A stretch of 64,000 nucleotides of DNA from NCBI GenBank assembly GCA_030998015.1, contig JARWMV010000239.1, positions 248,001 through 312,000 of the forward strand, given 5' to 3'. The notes under the pieces were generated by a model. That model saw only the letters and a program-made list of their open reading frames with translations. It was not told the DNA's origin and made no database searches. The position numbers and the translations under genes were made by a program. Positions 43,296-57,376 of this stretch are shown in pieces (position 1 is the stretch's first letter; each line of letters starts with the position of its first letter). Source of the stretch: Ceratorhiza oryzae-sativae (taxonomy: Eukaryota > Basidiomycota > Agaricomycetes > Cantharellales > Ceratobasidiaceae).

Positions 43296-44553
43296 ATGGC
43301 CCTCCCTACGCTTCAAGGGACTACTGTCAAGTGAGTGCGCCTCGTTACCGTCGAGCAAGGGTAGAATGAATATAGAATCCATTTTAGCTCTATCCATAGC
43401 GCGCTCACCATCTTCTATGCTGTCTACCTGGGCGTCCTCAAAAAAATGGAAGTCAGTACACTGTCATTGAGCTAGTTACCTAGCGAATGCTGAAATGCAC
43501 TTTCTTGCTGTCCTCGTTGCTCCCCAGAGGAGGCTAGACGTTGACGAGCGGGAAAACCTCAAATCGGGCGATGTATATGTCTGGGAAGAACGAGACTTTC
43601 AGTCAGAGGGCTCGGAAGGTATCGAGCGCTGGACAGATGGCATCAAGTGGGGGAGTAGCCGGGTGCGAAATGTAAGGCTGCAAAGGCTGACGGGGGGCGG
43701 GGTGCTAGCGCTGACTTTTCTCGTAAAGGAGTTTTTGTTCTACTACGAAAGGGATTACGATCCCAAGGAACCGCAACCTACGCAGGATGCCCGGCTAATA
43801 AAGCAAACTTATAGCGTATTTGTACAAACTCCTGGAGACCCACGGAACCGAACCCGCAAGTGGCATATGGGTAAGATACTTCTTTTCAGTCTCGCCAAGG
43901 GTTCGGTGCTAATGCCACTCCAAGTTGCCTATTACTCTCAGAGTACTGTAGAAGGGCTACAGAAAGTCGAAGACATCCCACAAATCGCCACTCTGCAGGT
44001 GCCGGATGGCCTCTTCCGACCGGCTCGAGTGAAGCGTGGGCAAGCTCGCGCCAGGGGGTCTAGCTCAGAGCCTCCAAGCCCTACCACCGGTCCTGGACTT
44101 CGTCGCTCAGCTTCGGCAGTCGAGACCTCCTCACGTCACGAAAGATCGCGGTCGCCGAGGCCGCGCCGACGAACTACTTCGATCGAAAAGCACGCAGGTT
44201 CTAGCTCTGCGACTCCTTACCTACGCCCTTCCCCCAACAGACATCCTCTAGCAATGAACAGCCAGCTTCCCAGCCTTAGCAGAAGGTTATCGATACAAGG
44301 GCCTGGTTACAGCGCCGAATATGAGTCTTCTCCGACGGAGCCAGAGCTTAGTCCTCTACCACATCTGTCAGAGCTTAATCTGTCAAACCCGAGGTCACAC
44401 CACTCTTCAACATCGCCCACAGAGCACGATACGGAAAGCCTTCCCGAGATATCTAGACTTTTGCCCTTGCCCAAACTATCTTATGCCACTGGCCTACGTG
44501 GACCTGCAGACCAGAAGGCGCTTAGTGCCCTCCAAAAACAATTCATGAAGTGA
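43296..44553 (+). CDS. WOPR-domain (Gti1/Pac2 family) transcriptional regulator
   Basis: Fungal-specific DNA-binding regulator; relatives are Wor1 (white-opaque switching), Ryp1, Sge1 and Pac2/Gti1, which control morphology and effector genes. Exon 1 starts MALPTLQGTTVN, then SIHSALTIFYAVYLGVLKKME, an intron of 76 nt, RRLDVDERENLKSGDVYVW and EERDFQS, then GIERWTDGIKWGSSRVRN, an intron, LVKEFLFYYERDY and LIKQTYSVFV. These form WOPRa and WOPRb boxes in the right order. The C-terminus from about 43980 is disordered, rich in Ser, Pro and Arg, with PRPRRRTTSIEKH as a candidate nuclear signal, and ends ALQKQFMK. The stop is TGA at 44551-44553. Confidence 0.9.
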
Positions 44554-45136
44554 TAAGTATACCCTCAATGCACAGTTGCCGGATTGTATTATAGAGTATG
44601 ATTCTGTGCTTTGATATGTATTTGGCCGCGTATCTATTAAAGGGTCGAATTTTCGGATGTGTTATATATCCTCCAAAGCTCTGTAGGAGACAATTGATGC
44701 CTGTCCTTATTTGGTTTGCTGTGAGAATGCTGGTTTACGTGCGGTGGCCAAATCACACCACATCGAAACAGCGCGGCAGGATTCTCTTCACTAAGCTTGG
44801 ATGTAATCTGATAGCTTAAATGTATAGAAAGCCTAGTGTGCGCTAAATAGGGTGAGCAGGGGGGTTGCAAATAAAGTTCGGCCGGTTCTCCCCGACTCTT
44901 GAGAGTCATCAACGGTGAATCAGTCTTCTGACTCAACAGATATATATACAACCGGAGATAATGAGTTCCAAACCATTGGGGTTTGCAAGAGCTGAGAGGT
45001 ACAATCGTTACGCAGCGCATACATTCTAGCGGGTATGTTATAGTACATAGTATACATGTGACATACACAGACAAATTGACATAAATAACAAGGCGCACAA
45101 CATTGCACCAAGCGTAGGAGGGGTTGATTGGTCACC
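44554..45136. other. Intergenic region between converging genes
   Basis: About 580 bp holding the two 3' flanks, AT-rich with TATATA stretches near 44940. No gene seen. Confidence 0.4.
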
Positions 45137-45562
45137 TCAAGTCGAGCTCGCACTTGGGGTTGGCTCGCGACGTCTCCTGATCGAATTGCTCCGGGACTGC
45201 GGCGGCGAGCTCAGGGGGATCACACCCGATGCCTGCCCCAGGGCAAACTGTAACTGAACGATTGTTTGCTGTAGGTTTGCCACGGCGGCGATCCTCTCAA
45301 GAGACCAACTTGTCAGCTCCTAGCACCATGTTAAATCTTTGGTATCGGTCTTACAAGATCCTCTGCTTCCTTTGCACGAAGAATTGCTGCTAGTAATTCT
45401 TTGTCTCCATCCACCTGAGCCGTAAATGTCGACAAAATTTCCTCTAGCATTGGTGGTGGTGGCTAAACAAAAACAGTTAGCACTTCGTGATCTGAAGGCG
45501 AAGAGGGCACCTACCGAGCCTAGGGTTTGAGCAATTGTGTTATGGGGGGACGAGCCAGTCAT
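45137..45562 (-). CDS. Small uncharacterised coiled-coil protein
   Basis: Not recognised. Three exons from 45562: MTGSSPHNTIAQTLGS, then PPPPMLEEILSTFTAQVDGD and KELLAAILRAKEAEDL, then ELTSWSLERIAAVANLQQ with IVQLQFALGQASGVIPL, ending in a basic, Ser-rich tail (SRSNSIRRRREPTPSASS) at the TGA 45137-45139. All joins are in phase. The middle is helical with hydrophobic spacing fitting a coiled coil, so a structural or adaptor role in a complex is likely. About 107 residues. Flanks: 583 bp to the WOPR gene stop and 772 bp to DIM1. Confidence 0.6.
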
Positions 45563-46334
45563 CGTGACAGAAGATCGGAGTGGGGTTGATTCAGACTGAT
45601 CTCGGTGAAAAGATGCGAGGCGTATCGCTTATAACAGCAGGCGGTTCCTACCCAAGGGTCGGAAACATGTCAACGATCAAACCCAAGTGACTATTTATAG
45701 TCGCTAACACGATCCGCGCACCTGGCTTCGGCTCGGCAATCCTAGTATCATAGCTGGTAATGACAACATTTTGACTATGCCGCTGCGCTAAAATTAGAAC
45801 GAGCAATCGTAACAATTATCACGAGATGATGACTGGAGCCTAAGTTTATCCTTCTATGATCTGGTTTACAGCCAGCCCGCTTTCGCTCTATCCTCCAAGG
45901 TTGCTCCAAGGTATTCTTATTTGTCACCGGCCGTAGCTCCTGTCTCCGTGTGACTCTCCTCCTGTGTCTTGCCCAGACACACCATTCGCTGTATCTGATC
46001 TATCCAGTGTAGGGTGGTGCTCAGTTCTGGGCCGCGCCATGACTCTAGCTCAGCCTGCTAGTGGTATATGAATAATAGATTTCATCACCGGCCGCATGGC
46101 GCGGGTGATTTTGCCCATCTATAGCATCGGAGACCACATCAAAGACGTTTAGCTGCGAACCTTGGGATGTTATATTTAGCGTTGGAAGGCACCTGCCGGA
46201 CATTCAAATCCAAAATAAGATCAAGCCCACCCAGGGAAGATGGAGATGGATTCTGCTGGTGCCTAGATAAATAAATACAGGTATAACAGAAGTCTAAATA
46301 TAGCATAGTGGATTTATGCGCCTCCGTTGGGATA
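45563..46334. other. Intergenic region between two minus-strand genes
   Basis: About 770 bp covering the DIM1 3' flank and the promoter of the small coiled-coil gene. Short ORFs only, none conserved. Confidence 0.4.
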
Positions 46335-47634
<1,300 letters not shown>

Positions 47635-47851
47635 CGTTAGGCTAGTGGTTATTTCAAGCCGGCTTATTTGCTTGAGTATATGGGCTGTAGTCCGGGGATT
47701 GTCGCGAGTTGTGGTGGCCAGAAGCTCAAGAGGTGAGGATCAATTTGCAATCAAAATTTGGCTGACAAAGCGGTGCTTCGATAATATGCAATAGCTGTAC
47801 AAGTGACTCTACAACCAATGCTGCAGTCTGAGGAGAGCTGCACAAGGGCCA

Positions 47852-50800
47852 TCAGCGATCCTCTATCTCAGGCCGCCCAGATTCCCCATCAAAATCATCC
47901 TGACCGGCGGTGAACAAAGCTTCAAACAAATTGGCGGATTCTCCAATCACGCCAAACGCTTCTTGCAGCATGCAGCCGAGGTATTCAAGCTCCTTGATCA
48001 CCCCACCTATTCATATGTTAGCATCAGGATAAGGCAAGTGATTTCAAATCCTTACCCATGAGTAGGACGTATGCAAAGAACAACAGGTGCTTTGAAACCT
48101 TAATCTCACGGTTCTTCACAACGTCAAGTTGTCTGACAGCATCGACCAGTTTCTGCCTCGCTTGCTCAGCGGGAGGCAAGTAGGGTGGCAGCGGTGTTTT
48201 GAGCTGGAATGCTGCCGAGAGCGTTGAGAAGTAGAGTATGACGTTGCCGACCTGAAGAAAGGCTCAGAAAATTCGCCCTGAGACAATGCTCACACTGACC
48301 ATTTCACGTCTCTGCCTGTTCACAGGAATAATAAAATGTTTTCGGACGGTCTTTGTTCAAGTTAGCACTTCGTTGACCGAGAGTAGCCTGATTGTATCTT
48401 ACCGTATACCTGTAATTGCAAAATCACCATCACCGCTATGTACCACAATTCGAAAGGCACTCACCATTCCTCTTGTGTGGTTGCGCATCGCAAGGAATGT
48501 AACATATCAAGGATAGATTGTAGACTTGTTAGGATATTCCGATAGAGGGCCACAGGGAATGGGCCTTTCAGTCGAGGCTCATTTTCTGTCTGGGCAAGAA
48601 GTCCTTGGAGTTCAATTAGCTTCAACTGCAAGTGGTGCTCCCTAGCCAAAAGGATTAGTGGTGAGAGGCGAGCTGGAGAAGGAACACAATCACATCGCCA
48701 TAAACTCATGAATCGATGCTGATAGGTGTGTCGGGGAGTCCATTCCTTCATCCTGGTCCAATCGTGCGACCTCGTTCCGTTTTCCGGCTGCAATGTTGTT
48801 CAACACGGTTGGGTGGACTGAGTACGAGGACACAAGACATTGGTAGAACCATCCAATATTGAAACAGAATCTTTATTTTCGTACATTGTCAGATTTAGGC
48901 GAATTTGGGGAGAATAGTTTACGCACTCGCTCAACACGCGACCAAGCTCTCTCCTTGCTTCAATAGGCCACCAGAATCGGCTAACAATGAAAGCCCACAC
49001 TAATACAAGTTAGTTTGGTGCTATCTTTGTTATCTCAAATGACTTAACTCACCGACTCCGATAGTCACTGCTGTTGCCCTGTGACGAGCAACCGTGAGGA
49101 CAGGAATGTTGTCGTCTCTTGAATTATATCTAGGTCCGCGTGTGAGCCTGACTCAATATCTAAATGAACAGGAGTATCACTCACGAGAACAAACACGTAA
49201 GGTTATAGGTAAGGAGTACGAATCGGCCACTTGTGGCATATTGTGGAAACCTGAAGCAAAATGATTAAGCGACTGGTGTTCGTTGCGGGATCGATTGCCT
49301 TACTTGATGATATAATAGAAGCATGGAAGAGAGTATATGAAGGAACACAGAATGAGCACAGCCGGTTGATGCTTGAATAGCGAGAACACGATAACAGCGA
49401 AAGTTGCGCCGATGAAGGTGCCCAGGATGCGATGTAGACTAAGAAAGTTTGTCTATATCGCTCAAGTCAGTCGAGTTTATAAAGCTGCTTTAGAATATGC
49501 TTACAGCTCCAACGGTCGGCGACAGCACAACAAAACACTGCCATGATAATTAGTAGGGACTTGCTTGGGTTCTTCGTATGATCACTCACCGAAATCAAAG
49601 CCCATTCGCCTCGGTATACTATAAATGTCTCCCTCGTGCTTTCAATAAAAGCGGGAGCTGCTAAAATGGCAATAGATAACCCAGCCTTGATGCTATACTT
49701 TGATTCAGGCTTCCGAAGGGTTTGCCCGAGAGCCCAGAATGATTGCTTGATACGACCCCATCGCGTCAATCGTTCTCGGGGTAGTCGAAGTGCCGTATTG
49801 GGTGCATGAGGTGTAACGTTGGGAAATAGTTTGACGCGGTCCTGAGTCTGAGCCGGCCCAAGAACAGCTGCGAATCAATGATCAGCCTTGAAATAAGGGA
49901 GACAAAAAACACTGCGCATACACAATCTTCGCCTCAAGCTCGGTCGAGTGTTTCGTTTTGGCAAAATCCGTGAGCCAGCTCCGCGCATCCACAAAGGAAG
50001 GTTCCTTGCTCGAGGAAGGCAACAGAGAAGATGCCGTCGAATTTGTCCCCAAACGCCCTCTTCGATCGCGACTCTTCGTTCGGCGATGTAGATAGCACCC
50101 ATGACTTCTACCAGTGCCATCAAATCGCCCGCAAATTCCTTCAAAGTGAAAATAAAGCTTTTCGATTGAAGTTGGATCAGTGTACAGCTCAGTTCTTGAA
50201 TGTATGTAGCTAACTCACAAGAAGACGAGCAGAACGGTCTCGTTTTCCCGATCAAGTGCCTCTGTGCTCGCAGCAGCATTCTGGTTTTCTCCATCTCCAC
50301 GCCGGAACAGACGCATAACGGCCTGATCGGACGTGCTCTCGAAATTGTACAGAGCACGACTGATTTCGCTTCTGAGCTCCGAAAAGTCTACGAACTTCGG
50401 GTCGTCCTCAAGTTGTCGGGCCGAGTTGAATGCAATCGAGATTTTTTCTAGGGAGTTGACACATGCGTTCTTTCTTACGATGAGCTTGGCGTGCCAAAGT
50501 AAGAGATGGCAAATCTCCTTACCGACAATGCCTTCATAGGTGATTCTACATCTTCCACCAGCGAGCCAAACATTGCTTCGGCGGCCTTCATAAATGCTTC
50601 GTCGTCGTCCATAGCGTCGCCGTTCAACTTGTTCCCGCTCATTTCGACGCTTTTCCCATTGGTCATTTCTTTGGATTTCCCCCGAGCTTTGCGTCTGCTC
50701 TGGATCAACTCAAACTGAAGCTTGGTCCCGCTGCGTAGGCCACCAAAGTGTTGAGCAAGTCGGTTGAGGCCCATGACAGCCTCTTCATATACTTCCGCGG

Positions 50801-52626
50801 TCTTCTGGATACGTGGGTCGCAGTATTCGACCCGCGCCTCGGCAAGCACCTTTTTCAGAGAGGTGAAGGATTTCTGATGAGCTTCGACAGCACGAAGGAG
50901 AGCGCTCCTGCGAGTAGGTTGAGACTCGTCGAGTAAAAACGTGTTCGTTAACATTTTAAGCAGAGTAGAAAACGAGTTGAGGGTGGTCGTCATTTCCTTC
51001 CTGAAAGGCATGTGTTGAAATTTTTGGTGGTAGGTTTAGCCTGTGCACTCACTGTAGGCTCGTAGTTGCACTCTCCGACCATAGGAGGAAACATACACCA
51101 TTGGCGATGCAAATGCCCAGCACAGTGATGAATAGCACTTGGGTAAGAACATCTGTGCCACCTTCTTTGACGATAACGACAAACAGCTGTAGGGAGGGGT
51201 GAGAAATAACACAAGCGGTATATATGTTTTACTTACGATAATGCTCGTCATACTACACGCTATGTAACACTCAGTCGAAGACTCCTATCCCCTGAAGAAA
51301 CCGACATACCACTTCCAAAAGTGGGTTTGTTGACCCATAGCTTTGACCTGGCAATAAGCATCATGGCAACTGCCACCCAGGATAACACCAAAGCGTCTGC
51401 CAACCATTCCCATCCAGGCTGTAGCTCAAAGAACCAAAAGCTCTGTGTCGCGACCAAAGATGCAAACGACGCAAAGGCAACACCAATCAAACAAAATATG
51501 TCGGCCTCGATCATCCCACCAATAGTTTTCTGTAAGATAGTGAGCAGGCGGTATGAAATGCTCATGGAACACGAGACGCACGGCAGGGTTATAATATACA
51601 GCTTCGGGAACAATGTTAAGAGGGCATTTGTTGGCATATTTTGGAACACTCACTGATGGTAGCTACCATATGACCGGTAGGAGATGGTCCTTGTTGGGAT
51701 CCCAATGGCACAATATCCGTCAGCCAGGATGATAGAGCAGGGACAAACGTAAAGAGACATCCGATCGTATAAGCAATAGAGCACTTCAAGACCTTTTTCT
51801 GCAAAGGCGATAGCGTAGGTAAATGTAACCACGAACGAGAACTGTCCGATGGAGCAATTGAATTTCGAGCGGAATCGTCTTCAGATTCATCTCCACTATC
51901 GTACGGGTCACGGCGGCCATGGGTGGAGCGACGCCCTGGTATTGGTGCGGATTTGTGGCTCCTAGCAGCAAGTGAAGCAGTACCGTCGCCCGAGTCGCTC
52001 TCGTCCTCGGGCCGAGGAGTCAACTCTGTGCTGGCGGATGGTTCGTCGGAAAATAGTTCGGTGCTTGACGAGGACGGATTAGGTATGTTTAAGAGCCGCT
52101 GTTGCGATTCCTGAGAGACACTTCGGGCAGACAAGGGCCGTCGAGCCGCAGATGTGGACACAGGGATACCAGGGAGCGGAGGCAAGGCCGTTTCCTGCCT
52201 CACATGGCTCGGAGCTCTAGGCCGATCGTTCGAGACGGTAGCGCGTCTCCCCTGCCTCGACCGAAACACACCGTCGTCTTCCAGCAGCTGGCCAAACGTG
52301 GACCACTCTCGCTCCACTTCCTGTCGCCTGTTGTGTTGCTCTCGAGCGTGTCGAGTCCCGGGGGTAGGCACAACGGTGTCATTTGCGAATGAGCGTGATA
52401 CGATATTACGGAATCCGTCGAGTCCCTGCTCTGGAGAGGCGATCGGAGCATGTGATTCAAAATACGAAGAGACTTCCGGCTGTCTGCGGAAGGGGATCGG
52501 TTGTGATTCGTTTCGAATGCCCTCCGCGGACGTTGGTCTGTTGCTGCGGCGAGGCAAGGTGGCGTAGGCTCCTAGTGAGTGCGGCGTACTCGTTCCGCTC
52601 TGGGTTGGAGTACCCTGTGAGCTCAT
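47852..52626 (-). CDS. FUSC/ArAE-type multi-pass membrane protein (DUF2421-like)
   Basis: A long fungal membrane protein of the fusaric-acid-resistance/aromatic-acid-exporter type. From 52626 the first 250 or so residues are disordered and Ser/Pro/Arg-rich (TPTQSGTSTPHSLGAYATLP). Then LHLPTLSPLQKKVLKCSIAY opens the first membrane block (CLFTFVPALSSWL; AKTIGGMIEADIFCLIGVAF; WLADALVLSWVAVAMMLI; VLFITVLGICIANGVCFLLW). A cytoplasmic helical region follows (LLKMLTNTFLLDESQPTRRS), then a second membrane block (about 49000-49800), and a C-terminal DUF2421-like domain ending PEIEDR at the TGA 47852-47854. At least fifteen short introns. Transport of organic anions is known for bacterial relatives; the fungal substrate is unknown. 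Confidence 0.8.
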
Positions 52627-53468
52627 CTGGCAATCCAGTCAGTTACGTATGGATTGCATGTTTCGAGTTATTTTTGGTCACCTAAATACCTAGCGTAAGT
52701 GTAGGTTACAAGGGGGAACGTGGTCGTCGTAATTGTCAATCCCAGATACAGCCTCAACACATTTAATATTACGTAACATGCCGCTTCTTTTCCCCGATCG
52801 AGGAGATTTGGAGACTTGCACAACCACACGTAGGGGCGAAGAATTCACCCCGGAGGTCAAATGTTTATTGAGAGGCGTGGAGTTCAAATCGGTTAAAGAG
52901 TTAAATGGCGGCAAATCAAAGATTTCCTGACGGGGTAGTTTCGTTCGCTCGCTGGAGATGCTCCTTGCTGATAGTATACCGACTCCTGGATAACGTGTTT
53001 CCTCGCCTTCTGTTCCTCTCAGGCCTCTCGCTCCTCTGTGTCTTCTACCCCGAGCGGTTTGAACTTGTGTTCGTGCAGCTCGTTAAATACGCGGGGGTTT
53101 TTTTTTAAAAAAAAATCATAAAAATACCCTGGATCACGTGCTGTAAAGTGGAATCCTATCATGACCCCCCAACTATGAGCTTTCACCCTCTTATACAACA
53201 ACAGGCTATGACTACTTGCCTCCCACACCTCCTGAATCGACTCTGGGTGCAATATCGCCAGTAGGTTTCTCGGGATTTAAAAAGTAGCAGCTCGAATCGT
53301 GGCACACGGAAATTGGGAGGTGGCGTCCCAGAAGAAACGACGACAGCTTCCTATATGCGGCGTACCATATAAATAATTAATTGGGGAGATTTTGGAAGTG
53401 TGCGCGGCGGCTGGAACTAGGCCAAGGTGGGTCGATAAATCGAACAATCACCCCTTGACGGTTGACAC
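52627..53468. other. Divergent intergenic region
   Basis: About 840 bp between the membrane protein start and paralog B. It includes a T9-A9 inverted homopolymer (53098-53115), a strong bendable or hairpin element next to a CACGTG at about 53134-53139. No supported gene. Confidence 0.4.
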
Positions 53469-54460
53469 TTGTTAAATTTGACCGATAAGGTACACTTGGA
53501 AGGCCTCGGCTCAGGCGGTGATCTTAGCCATGCCAACAGAGCTTCACGAGACCCTGTACGCATGTATGGGACGTCACGCATTCACCATAGAGACTTACCT
53601 TCGACATGCAGGGGTTGTCCCCTGTGCAATCCTATTCATCCATTATTTTCCATCCCTCGGAGCCATATTGAACCCAGCGAGGTTGTGGTACCTGATGGTT
53701 CGTTTGGGGTTTCATTGGGAGGTAATCTTATCAATAGCATTCCTACAATATGTATTCCTGTGGTGGTTGAAACGGCGTTGACTCAGCCAATGGTAGATGC
53801 ACAGAGAAAGGTGTGCAAGTACCTCTACCGTACAGCTGGCGAAATTCGTGCCGTCATCATCTGCGATTTGTCACCTACTACTTCGGACGTGTTTAAGGCA
53901 GAGATTGATGCTTGGGTTCGGGAACCAGGTATGTTAGAACTAGAACTCTAGGTGTTATGATGCTAGGACTGACAAGCATGCTATACGATGATGGAAAGCT
54001 GTCTTCGGTCTTGTTCAATACCAGATAGAACCGGAACAGCATACTCCGTCAATGTAGACAGCAACTTCTAAGGCCAAGAGCTTTCCGGTAGCCACTGGGC
54101 CAACCTTTACTTATCAGGGCCAAGGAGAACAGTTAACCATTCGGCGAAGAAGTGGACAGCAAATTGTAAGCTAAGTTTGTATGTTTGGTTTAGATTTTGT
54201 TTGATGCTTCAATGCAGGTCCTACGGGACGGGAGATTGGGGGTTGTTCCGCCTGCAACTCGTCGCCTTCATTTATATGACTTCTTCCCGCCGTGCACTCA
54301 AGTTCCAAACAGTCGCGTCCCTAAAGGTTTGAGGTGGATTGATTTGCCCTTGGGCGATCTGCAGTTCAGCATGTACGAGGAGGCCATCAGGCAACGCACT
54401 GGCCTCGCTCAGAATTTCCCAAACATTCAGTGGGCTGTCGCCGGTTTGTCTTTTCCTTAA
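53469..54460 (+). CDS. Uncharacterised protein with PD-(D/E)XK-like core (paralog B)
   Basis: Second copy of the family seen at 12806. The open frame from 53469 reads VVVPDGSFGVSLGGN (PD at 53691-53696), IPVVVETALTQPMVD (Glu at 53769-53771), AQRKVCKYLYR, IRAVIICDL and FKAEIDAWVRE. Later exons carry FPVATGPTFTYQGQ, TIRRRSGQQI, LFDASMQV, RRLHLYDFFPPC and VPKGLRWIDLPLG, ending at TAA 54458-54460. The spacing PD-x(n)-VVE-T-A-x(n)-K-x2-KY with a following VIICD strand is like Uma2/DUF820-type PD-(D/E)XK nuclease folds. One needed intron would be only 28 nt, which is too short, so the copy may be damaged or misjoined. The true start is uncertain. Confidence 0.5.
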
Positions 54461-55128
54461 TCTATCATTAGGTGGGATGAATGATGTATTATTGCTGAAG
54501 ATTTGTGTCATTATCTTTCTCTTGTGTGGGTTCTGCGCATTAGACTGTGTTTAAGTGTCTGCGAAAACAGGAAATCTTAGAGTGGGGTGAGAATAGCTAA
54601 TCCGGGCATCGAGGCGCTCTCGGACCCATATTTTTGCCGTGCCCCACTTACAACGGGGCGCTTTGCATGCGCTGTGTTGGTATGGCAGCTGTTAAAGGGG
54701 TGCCAGTTAGAAGGGTTGGTTCTCATCCGAAGATGAAGATTTAATTTGTGCGAATCAGGCTGACGGGCTTCGGACGCGATGTGTACCATAGAGGATAATA
54801 TTACGCGCATATATTTAAATCAATGTATTACTCTCGAAGCTACAGGATATAGAAAAATACAAGTAGAGTAGGACAAAAAACGCTGAGAGCCCTGACGCTT
54901 TAGTGCAGCATATCCTCCACTTGGGTGACAAATTCGGGTGACAGGTGTGTCGGTCGTATGCCTGAAGCACATCCACGTTGGAGGTGGGTTCGGACTGGGT
55001 GGTTGGCTGACTGGTTGAGGTAAGATAGCATATATTGAAGTGTGAAAAAGAGCGAAACACAAAGTACGTAGAAATACAATTAACCGATAGATACCGAGTC
55101 CAGGCAACAAACGACCATCTAAACCACT
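54461..55128. other. Intergenic region between converging genes
   Basis: About 670 bp between the paralog B and ERO1 stops. Short ORFs only, none conserved. Confidence 0.4.
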
Positions 55129-57166
55129 CTACAAATCCGGTCTCGGTATTCCGTCCTTGGACATCGAAAACAGATCTTCCACCTCAGTCAACAGTCCAGT
55201 TGCAAACTCACGTACACCCGCCGCCCAGGTCTTTACACAATCTGGACACATCTCAGCTACTCGGCTCATGAGATCAAGTTTGGTAGTTTCATTTGGTGTA
55301 CTTTTAGGAAGAGTGGATGTTTGTTTGGGTGCGGATGGAGCTGATTTCTAGGTCAATCGTCAGGAGTAATATGGAATAATCGATTGACGGACGCACCGCT
55401 GGAACACCGTATTCCTGCTCCCACATGCCTTGGAATTTCTGGACAGCGTACAACGACTCGCTGAGCCGATGCAAAGTGTTAATCAGCGCAACGACCTCGG
55501 TGCGCTGGAGCAGGTTGGGGTTGATGCGAGGGCTATAGCGAAATTAGGCATGTGTTCAAATTGGGAACCATGTCACTTACTCAAGAGATGTCTCGTCAAA
55601 CTCGAATAAGATCTTCAACGCGGTTGCTACGCCAGTAGTCTGGATCTTTCCCCAGAGCCGACATTTAGAGCATCCGATACAGTCCATAATCCTGGTGACA
55701 TTCCTGAACCGGTCTTTGAATTCTTCACGTAGTATCTAATAAAGCCCGTGAGCATGAGCTATCGTTATCGAATGTCGGCAATCAGGCTCACCGCCGCGTC
55801 TGCACCCTTGAATAACGTGCTCTCGTCAAATTTGCCAGCTTCGCTAGCAAGATCAAGGACATTATACAACAAGAAGCGCGTTCGTTGTTCTTCCTCCTAC
55901 AACACGCCGTAAATCAGTACCAGTTCAAGGCCGGAGAGTGTCTCACTTACGTGGTTACCGGAGCAGATGTCATACGCGGCGAGATACGGTCCGACCTTGC
56001 GAAGCGCTCTGAGCATCAAGACAGTGTTGAAATAAATGTTCTGGAGACGTTCGGGATGCGAGGCCACCCTGTCGATATAACATTGAAGATCAGGACCCCA
56101 CTCGCCCGTCCGTCGGTCCAGAGTGTCAGCGCAAATGTGGGTGGAAATAGAAGCGTGAAGTCCTGCGATAACCAGCCATCAAAACCCGTCACTCAGTAGA
56201 GGTGCTGTAGCAAACCTACCTGAGATGATTCTGTAGTACACCCGCTTCTCAAGGCAGCTCGCTCCGGCCGCTTCCCACGTCGTCCCAGCCTCGCCGTCAC
56301 TGTCGGCCAAACCAGGAGGCACGGCGATTCCTTCGACCGGCCGACTGCTTGGTACGCCTAGTCCAGAGAGTTTGCCAACTTGCTTTGTCTCCGTGAGGCC
56401 AAAACAATTTTCCTCATAAATAGCTTGCCAGACTTTCCGGGCGTCGGCACCAGAGTAGCCAGTGTAACGTTCGGGGTTGGCCGTGAGGTCGATATATTCG
56501 CCCTCTGAGGATGTATCGTCGTCGAGGAAGCAGAAGTCGGAGTCACGATAGTAGCAACCAGGGAATGATTTGCGCTAAGAACAATCATAACGGCATTAGC
56601 AAAATCGTAGAAATTCAAGGCATACTAAAACTTACCGACTCTTCAGACAGTCCCTGCACCTTGCTCAGTGTCGCAGCACGCCACGTCTCGGGAATTTCGC
56701 TCTCGTCGATGGAAGTTACCCCACACTCGCGCATCGCACATTTCCCATCATCTTGCCAGAACGGGCAATCACGGTAGAGATCAGCCTAGAATCGTGAAAC
56801 ATGAGTCAGGCAACTAGCCGACGAGATAAACTCGCAATACCTACCCTGAAATACTTGAAAAAGGGGGTGGTTACGAGGTCTGCTAGTTGTCCGAATAGCT
56901 TATTATTCATCTTTTCCACTGATTCAAAGTCACATTGGGTGGTTTCGATGGGACCCGTTGGCTGCTGCGCAGTTAGCCCGAAGCTCCGAAGGTTCAGATG
57001 GGAGCCTTACCCTATGGCACGTTCCCCCTCGCTTTGTCGTCTGGTCCCCTACGACATGTTGCAAATTGCTGGGGTTCCCGGAAAATGCAGAAAATGGATC
57101 ATTGGCAGAGGCGAGTGCCACAGATGTGCAGAGCAGCAGCCATGAGACGTGTTGTGTGCGACGCAT
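55129..57166 (-). CDS. ERO1: ER oxidoreductin 1
   Basis: FAD enzyme of the ER lumen that oxidises protein disulfide isomerase. From 57166: signal peptide [20 protein letters not shown], then [40 protein letters not shown] (start of the shuttle-cysteine loop), [78 protein letters not shown] (FAD pocket), [32 protein letters not shown] with the active-site C-x2-C-x2-C, and [12 protein letters not shown]. The tail ends [10 protein letters not shown] at the TAG 55129-55131. All redox cysteines are in place. A TGACGTCA/CACGTG composite lies 161-172 bp upstream. Confidence 0.95.
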
Positions 57167-57326
57167 TGTCGAGTATGTAGAGATGGAATACTAAGGCCGG
57201 GCCAGCGTGCGATAGGTATATAAGTGGCAAGGAGCGTGGATACGTGGAAGATGCACAGGTGTCAGCACTCGTCCGCAATGGTTCGGTAAGAAACTCGGAG
57301 ACAACAGCCCAGCCGATTTGTAACCA

Positions 57327-57338
57327 CACGTGACGTCA
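57327..57338. promoter_or_regulatory. CACGTG/TGACGTCA composite site upstream of ERO1
   Basis: Bases 57327-57332 are CACGTG and overlap the full CRE palindrome TGACGTCA at 57331-57338. The site is 161-172 bp before the ERO1 ATG, in a gap of only 210 bp, so it almost certainly belongs to ERO1. bZIP factors of the Hac1/ATF6/CREB type bind TGACGT cores, and ERO1 is a known target of the unfolded protein response; a UPR element is inferred. Confidence 0.5.
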
Positions 57339-57376
57339 ATTACCCTTTGTATATACACACTCTATATGCCGCACCA

